A DNA stretch of 64,000 bases from Lepraria neglecta (lineage: Eukaryota; Ascomycota; Lecanoromycetes; Lecanorales; Stereocaulaceae): positions 1,860,001 to 1,924,000 of the forward strand of contig CM065649.1 in the NCBI GenBank assembly GCA_033220425.1, read 5' to 3'. Numbering within the stretch: position 1 is the first letter of the stretch; each line of letters opens with the position of its first letter. A model generated the notes under the pieces. It saw only the letters and a program-made list of their open reading frames with translations. It searched no databases and was not told the DNA's origin. A program made the position numbers and the translations under genes. Positions 56,490 to 64,000 of this stretch are shown here, piece after piece.

Positions 56490-59400
56490 ATATGGTAGTA
56501 ACGGTCGTTTTTGACACCAATTGATTGTTAAAGATCCAGGAGTTCCTCTACCAGGCTTAGTTAGAAGCTATATCACGTTATTTCGATAATTCCTTACCAA
56601 AATTCTTCCGCCCCGTACTCGTCACCTTACCATTCTACGGTGACGTACTAATAACCACTACTCGACTTCGGTAGATATCGAGTTCTCTTCCCAGGAACCG
56701 TCGATAGCAGTCTATAGACTCTTTGGCGCTGTTGAATCAGTTCGATAAACCTATACCTACTAACTCAGGTGCCTTAATAAAACGCCTAATAAGTTCCAGC
56801 GACGTTCCTTTCAAGTATCTAGAAATCTTCTATATTATAGGCTTCAGCCTCCTAGAAAAATCTATACTACCCGAATTCCTAAGGATACTCGACAAGCTTA
56901 GCTTTCGGAGCTACTACCGTGGCTTCCTCGTCGTCGATAAGGTCGTCTACCCTTATTACTAGGGATACGGTCGTTCTCGCCTTCTAACTTGACGAATTCA
57001 TCTAGATAGCTCACGTATTCAGTGATTCGGTCAGTGATTCTACTCGATAAGCTATTACCGAGCTGGTGACGCATAATTTTCGTCCTGCCCAACCAAATCG
57101 TGTTGCCATTTCAGCGAGAGACGCCTGTACTAGGCAGAGATCTCAGTTAGTCGAGCCACCTAACTTCCCAACAGACTAGGCCATCGACAGGGCAGCTTTT
57201 AGGAGTACCCTCACCACTTTTAAGCGGGACGCCCGAAGCCTACTCCGCCTACAAGATCCTCCGTTAACAGGGAATACCCTACCAAGGTCTCCTTCGGACA
57301 CACCCGGAGTAGAATCAATAGCGTCGAATTCATCGAATCATTTAATACGAGTAACCTCCGCTGAGGAAACTATTTACTATAAGCCGATTAGACCTCAGTT
57401 ACTAGATTCTCGCCGACAGGATCCTTAGGCTATAGCGGACCTCAATGATCTAATTCTCCAGCGAATTATTCAAAACGCTGTTAATACGGGTATTCAGCGT
57501 TACCAAGAAACCTAGCAATAGAACCCTCCGACACCAGGCCTACCGGGTCCGCCGGGTCTATAAGGTCCTCCAGGGACCGACGGAGCGATCAATAGTAATA
57601 GTAGTTCTTCCAGATGGAATCCGGCAGAACTTGGATTCTTCGACCCTTTCTATAACAGTAAATCCATTCATTCCGGCGGCCTTACTATTAATTCCTCGTA
57701 TAACAAAACATACTTCAGGGATATTCATCTATTTATCGAACGAGCTAAGGACCTTACTACGGTTAGAGGTACTATAGTCCGTAAGAATTTGTGGATAAGT
57801 CTACAGGGAGACGCCTTGGAATAGTATACCGTAGTCCTTTCCGAGGTAGAGAAACGCCTTATTAAGTACAGAGCCAATAACACAGATTTGGCAGAATAGG
57901 TTCGGGTTCTTCTCGATAGATTCGGGGAGCCGTTATACATTATAATCGATACTGTCCTTAAGGAGCGGTATACCATTAAAGATATAGCTTCTTACCGGGA
58001 ACCACGCGAATACGCCTAAAAGATTCTACGGTCTTGTAAAGATACTGGTTTGGCGTTAGTAAAGAATTAACTCGATATTATCTATACAGGCCTCGATTCA
58101 GATCTTAGGCGTGATATCAAGAGACCTACAGATGATTTAACACTAAATATCTTCCTTAAGGATATAGATAACTATAAGTATAACTAGTAGGTATACGCAG
58201 CCAAGAATAGGAGAAGTAACGTAGCCGGAGCGTCCGGCGCGTACTTAGGAAATCGACAGGCTCGATTTCAGGATGCCAGAGGTAATTATAACCAGTTTCA
58301 GTCTCGTTAACTAGCGCCTATTTATAGATAGCCGCCTTATTTTAGTCGTTAACCATTTTCGCCTAGGCACACCTAGTAATAGCAGGGTACTTAGTAGTCT
58401 TTCGGTCAACCGTCTTTTCAGCGTTAATTTTACAGCCCAAATACTTACTCAACTCAGCCACAGATATAGTACGGCTAATATAGCCAATAACCAAGCACCT
58501 AGCCTCGGTAATCTCAAGGATTGCCAGTTCCTCGACAGCCCTTATAAATCACCGCGCCGCTAAACGGGTCCGCTTCTACGCTGACACAAAATCGCCTACT
58601 ACCTAGGGCTCTATTTCCAAGAAGAGACGACCGCGGTCGAGGATTCCGGAAGCCCTAGCAGCAGAACTTTGGGCCTCGCAGAGTATTAGCCTATTAAGCT
58701 TCGGTTAAAGATACTGTCGACCCTTTAGCCACAGAGAATTCTAATACTCTAGAAAATACCTCCGACAATCCTGCCTACGGCTCGTTAAGTCAGGAACAAG
58801 ATACTAAGTCCGAGCCGTACTACTACGCCGGCCAAGATGAGAATAGGAACGATATCTACTATAACGAGTCGGGCTTCCCGGACATGCCTGACGACCACTT
58901 TTCAGGATTCGTCGGCATTAAGACGTACTGCCGATACTACCACAAGTCATTTCTGTTGAAAACTAAGCTTCACAAGCATCTTCGTGCAGGTTATCAGCGA
59001 CTAGATACCGAGGATTTAGTAGACAAGAATTCGTCCCTCGCTAAGATTCCGGTTAAAAGTAACCTTACCGCTACCGAGGAATCGATAGCGTTAATCTCGA
59101 AAATTATAGAGTCTACAGCCTCCTCTAAGGAACTCGGCAACAGTTTTACCTTCCGGAGCTGGACCTATACTATAGTGCTTATCAGGCTATTACGCGACGC
59201 CGAGGACGAAGAAGTTTGCGCTAATACGGGGTACGGAGTTACACTTATTAATCGAGCTTGGCTGATGTTAACGTTACCGGAAGTTAAGATCTAGAAAATG
59301 GCTTCGCCCTTAAAGGTACGCGGAGTAGGAAATTCTAAACACGAGACGTTAGAATACGTTACTATCCTAATCTACCTCCCAGGCCTTTCCGGCGAGGAGA

Positions 59401-62400
59401 AGGTCCTAGTATATATCCGAAGGGAATTACATCTTATCGACGATCTCCGGGCGAAGATACTCATTAGTAATGATATCCTCGGGCCTAAGAGATTTATTAT
59501 CGATATTACAGAGCGAAACGTATATATCGGCTCTTACCAAACTACCGTTTCAATCTCAGCACGATAACGGGGTGAATTTACCCGGAGAAATATCCACGTT
59601 AAGGTAGCTTTAGTTATACCTCCCCGCAGCGAGATGATAGTACCTATAAAGCCTGTCGAGCTTCCTGAAGATCGAGACTTTCTATTCAAACCGACAACCT
59701 AAACAAATCTTGTACTGTTCGCCCACCTCGTCGATTACTAGATAACTTCTATCCTAGTAAGGAACAAATTAGACTCGCCTATTCAGCTTCTACGAAGGTA
59801 TAAGCTCGGTAATGTCTCCGAAGTTAGCTACAAGAATTGCTTTATGGCAGAGATAGATCTAGAGGTAGCAATAATACCGCCTACGGAAGAAAATCCGGCG
59901 GCCAGCCAGAAATTTCCCGTAAATTTCTCAGGCGTCTCTTCCGTACCGACGCCGTCGATTTCTAGGCCGTCGTTTTCTAGGCTACGTTACCCGGAAACCG
60001 TCCTCCTAAATGGTATCACTGTCTACGGCAGCGCAGAAGAAACCTAGGCCTTGTCGGACCTTGTTATAAGTTTTCCCTCGCTATAGACGGATAGTAGGTT
60101 TATTAAGGTCCCCGAAGAAGAATAGATAAAGTTACGGCTTCGCGACGACTAGTAGACGAAAATTTCGGGCAGAGCGAAAATCTACCCTTTAGGTATTAAT
60201 AACTGGGAGGTAGTTAATAAGACCTTCGACGAGCTTCACCGGCAGGGTAGACTTAACTAGACAGCCTCCGCAACGCCATTCTCTTACCCCGTCTTTATCG
60301 TCTAGAAGATGCTGCCGAATAGGGAGAGAAAAGGCCGTACTATTATCGATATTAGAGGTCTTAATGATCTTATAGTCCCTGACGCTTATCCGGTACTGCT
60401 ATAATCAGAAATTATCAGTTTACTAATAGGATGTACCTATATCTTAGTACTAGACGCTTCATCCTTCTTTTACTAATAGCGGGTATATCTAGATTACCAG
60501 TATATATTGACGGTTGTTTCCTACCGGGGGCAGGAGACTTTCCGCGTGCTAATTATAGGCTATATAAATTCGATAGCTTATATTCAATACCAGATCGATA
60601 AGATTCTCCGCCTACTTAAACACGTACGCGCATATATTAATAATATCGTTTCTGGCGGTAAATCATTCCAAGAACATCTCTAGTAACTATAAGAACTCTT
60701 CTAGCTTTTTACTAACTATAATATTTCTATTTCGCTAATAAAGGCCTTTCTCGGCTATCCCGACGTGAATCTACTTGGCTAGAAGGTTAACTTATTCGGA
60801 CTGATTTCTTCAGAGGAGAAACTCCGAGTAATCAGTTAATTAACGTTCCCAAATACTCTCGGTGATCTAGAATACTACTTGGGTCTAACTGGATACTTGC
60901 GGCAATACGTCCACTTTTACGCCTAGCTTGCCAAGCCGCTGTAAGAGTTGAAAACGACGCTTCTTAAGGATTCGCTATCTAATACTAGAAGGCTTCGAAA
61001 ATCTTACTCCTCTAGGAAGCAACTTTCAGATCCTTCGGAAGCTCAGCTAGTAAGTTTCGAGCTTTTATAAGCCGCTATATCGATACTATCGATTCTCGTA
61101 TACTTTGCGTCCTCACGCCGACTATAGATCGACCTTGACGCCTCTAAAGAATTCGGTTTCGGCGCTATTATATTCTATATAAGAGGTGATAAGGACTCCG
61201 CCAAGTGGCCGTCTCGCCTTGATATAGAACCTATTCTTTTCCTGTCAAGACTTTTAACCGCCGCCGAGAAGAACTACTAGCTAACTAAGCTAGAAATTAC
61301 AGGGTTCGTATAGGTGATAAAGAAGGTTAGATATATAGTCGAGTCATCCAAAATACCCGTCAGGATTCAGACAGATCACTTAGTAATTCCGGACCTCCTA
61401 AAGCAGAATTTAATTATATCGACAACGTCGACTATAAGACTAAATGTTAGGCTTGTCTGTACCTCCTAGTACCTGCGCTAATTTAATATCAATATTAGGC
61501 ACAAGCCTGGAAAGGAGCATATCGTTCCTGATATATTATCGAGACTCGCTAGTCTTAAAGACTCCAAGCTTCCCGAAGACTACTTAGAGCTAGATACGCT
61601 TTTTACCGCCGCGTTAGTGGAAATAAGCTCGGAGTTCTATAGTAGGGTACTGTAAGGCTATTAGTAGGATTCCTTCTGGCAGAAAATCGGAAAATAAGTT
61701 AATAATAATTTCGCACTTGGCGAGGACGCCGTCTTTCTTCCTTTTAGTAGGGGGAAGCACCTAGTACCTATAGACGTAGACCTATATTTCGGCCCTCGCC
61801 CAGTCGATACTATCGATACCCGTAGTACCCGAAATTCGCCTCCGCAGAAATATGATAGTACTAAGGATTCTAATACTATTAGTTCCTAAGACTTCGCTAA
61901 GAAGGCTTCTCTAGGCGAGTTACTCTTTTATATCGACAGAATCTCGGGTTCCCAGCGACTTTATATACCTTCTTTAGTAGTTAAGGACGTACTAGCGATA
62001 GCTTATAGTGATGGTCACCCGGGCTTTTAGAGGTGCTTCGAGATTATTGCATCCTTATAGTATATTCATAGTCTCACGCGTCAACTACGGGACTATATCA
62101 AGTACTACCCCGAATGCCTTATCCTTTAGACTCGCCGATATCCTCCCTATAGGTACCTGCAGCCAATAAGCTCGCTACTAGTACCGTTCTATACGCTAAC
62201 AATTAACTTTATCCTAGCTCTGCCAATCTCCCAAAGGTTGTTTAACGCCGCAATGTCAGTGTCATACAAATTTACTAAGCGAATTACACTTATCCCCGGC
62301 AAATCTACCTGGTCAGCTACCGAATGGGCCTCAGCGCTTTTAGACCGTCTCGACATCGCCGACTAGGGTATTCTAAAGGTAATAATCACAGATCGGGATC

Positions 62401-63596
62401 CCAAATTCTTGTCTGAACTATGGAATGCCATCTTCAAAAGGCTCGGCGTCGAGCTACTCTATTCAACCGCTTATCATCCGCAAATAGACGGTACTAGTGA
62501 GCGCACTAATTAGACGGCTGAGATTGCATTGCGGTTCTACTTATATACGCTCGATAAGCCGTCTATATAGCCAGAAATACTACCTAGAATCCAGGCCATA
62601 CTGAATAACTCGTCGAGTGGAACTTCAAGTTCGAGCACTCCGAACGAAATTACCTATGGTTTTACGCCGAACAGACCGCTGGACCTGCTTCAGCTCCCGG
62701 CTAATATTAGCGTCGACCATTTTACGGCGCGCTCGAATACAATCGACGCCGTCGCTTTTGCTCAGATATCGAATAAACTCTACTATAACCGTCGACACCA
62801 GCCGATGTTCCTGAAGGTCGGTGAATTCGCTCTTCTCCGCCTGCACAAAGGCTACCAGATCCCATCAACGGCTGGTGTTACTAAGAAGCTTACGCAGCAA
62901 TATATAGGACCTTTCGAGGTACTCGAATATATAGGAAAGCTCGCGTATAAGCTAGCTATTCCGGACCATTAGAACGTATATCCAGTCTTTACGATTGCTT
63001 AACTGGAGCCCTGCCTAGATCCTGCCGAGGACCTATACAGACGCCCTCGACCTGATCATCCCCTAGCGGTTTCGGTCGACAACGAGTCCTTCGAGGTCGA
63101 GAGGTTACTTAATAAGCGTGTAGTTAAGAAAGGACGGGGTTTCTCTACCCAGTACCTACTACAATAGAAAGGATACAGTCCTGAGTTCGATTAGTAGTAT
63201 ACTATCAAGAATCTCGGAGATACAGGAGAACTTATTAAGGACTACGAGGAGGAGTCCGCTAGGATTCAACAATCGTTAGCGTCAATTGACGCGCCCTAGG
63301 AACGCTTGGTGCCTTCGCTGAAGCCTCCGAGGAAACATAGTCGACTAAGGAATTATTGATAGAAGAAAGTTGAGTATGATTACTCTACGGAATATCGAGG
63401 ATAACTCAGCACCTAGCTAATGTTACTGTATATGATTTTCGACACCGTTAACGTAATACTACTATAGACTCTTGCTAATATCTTTCGGGCGCCTGTTAGC
63501 TATTCTTAGCGCCTCATAGCAGCTTAGAAGGAGTATTTATTAGCTAGCTAATCGCTCGACGTGGTCGCCGAGCTTTCTTCGCGTTTGGTGCGATAT

Positions 63597-63740
63597 TATT
63601 ACGAAGCGTTTCGCGGGCAAGCTTCTTGCCAAGCGAACTAGTACTATAGCGGCTTAGCTTAGCAGTAGAAAACCGAGCTTCGCTCGACAATAAGAAGAAC
63701 AAGTTTACCACCCCTCAATATAGTTAGGATCTATGTGACA
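63597..63740 (+). repeat. LTR of element 3, right copy
   Basis: 144 bp, same hairpin retained, followed by the CTCCT duplication. Confidence 0.9.
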
Positions 63741-64000
63741 CTCCTCTTCTTTTCTTACTATTACCTATATTAATAGTCTTAATTCTTCTAGTATTACTGT
63801 CCCTCTCGGCTAGAGCTTCTTTCTAGGAACTATCGTTTCTAATTAGTATTTAAGATCTCGTTCCTATTCTTACGGGGGGTTATAGTACTATACTATTACT
63901 GTTCGCTCTCGGACAACGTTTTAGGGTAGTTTTTGCTTCTAGAATTAGTCTAGCACTCTATAGGCCCCCTCTTATAGATAAGCCGCCTCCTCGACCCCGG
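63741..64000 (-). mobile_element. Tad1-like LINE, fragment D, runs off the window
   Basis: Sequence to the right of LTR element 3 resumes the same TA-rich composition as fragment C and starts with the duplicated CTCCT. By order it belongs to the first-ORF or inter-ORF part of the LINE. No domain is visible in 260 bp. Confidence 0.6.

Larger units (their letters stand above)
56346..63740 (+). mobile_element. LTR retrotransposon 3 (Ty3/Gypsy chromovirus), decayed, inserted in the LINE
   Basis: Bounded by two 144-bp LTRs and the target duplication CTCCT (56341-56345 and 63741-63745). Plus sense. A gag-like region spans about 57.1-58.5 kb, a protease-like region lies near 59.2-59.6 kb, reverse transcriptase at about 60.2-60.9 kb, RNase H at 61.0-61.5 kb, integrase at 61.9-62.9 kb and a chromodomain near 63.1 kb. 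Many breaks and strong RIP-like bias inside; the LTRs themselves are well kept. A distinct family from element 2, judged by LTR length and sequence. Confidence 0.85.

Noticed and set aside
15-64000. A secondary-metabolite or effector cluster
   Set aside because: No polyketide synthase, peptide synthetase, terpene cyclase, P450 or cluster regulator is recognisable; most genes are housekeeping.

Overview
The window reads as nuclear DNA of a filamentous ascomycete (Pezizomycotina; Dothideomycetes is my guess, not proven). The evidence is short GT-AG introns of about 45-95 nt with CTAAC/CTGAC-like branch sites, fungal-only gene families (RXT2, DUF6536, DUF3433, Meu6-type PH_6, a Vsb1-type SulP-STAS-cNMP protein), and a repeat block with the transition-only mutation pattern of RIP (repeat-induced point mutation).

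Layout. Positions 1-34 kb are gene-rich and mostly housekeeping: a membrane-anchored protein with an Hsp70/actin-like ATPase fold (-), a secreted SGNH esterase (+), the mitochondrial glycine carrier HEM25 (+), a DUF6536 membrane protein (-) head-to-head with a DUF3433 membrane protein (+), phospholipid methyltransferase OPI3 (-), Rpd3L subunit RXT2 (-), an HMG-box regulator (+), GINS subunit PSF1 (+), a vacuolar Vsb1-like transporter (+), a Meu6-like PH protein (+) and a GCN4/CpcA-type bZIP regulator (+). Positions 34.6-39.3 kb form a decayed border with an actin-family pseudogene and a degenerate fucose-lectin-like membrane protein gene. From about 39.5 kb to the end is one nest of transposons. 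A Tad1-like LINE on the minus strand, reaching past the window end, was split by three Gypsy-type LTR elements. Each has paired LTRs of equal length and a perfect 5-bp target duplication: 41033-47771 (CGCTC), 47862-53811 (CTATA) and 56346-63740 (CTCCT).

How parts relate. No biosynthetic cluster or operon-like unit is seen. The housekeeping genes are independent (lipid methylation, chromatin silencing, DNA replication initiation, mitochondrial glycine import, basic amino-acid storage, amino-acid starvation response). The bZIP gene has two TGACTCA-type sites and a small upstream ORF ahead of it, the arrangement expected of an autoregulated cross-pathway control gene. Four host genes (DUF6536, DUF3433, actin-like, lectin-like) look recently broken.

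Limits: exon boundaries were called by eye from splice signals and frame continuity. Family names come from recognised motifs, with no database search. No tRNA, rRNA or CRISPR array was recognised.
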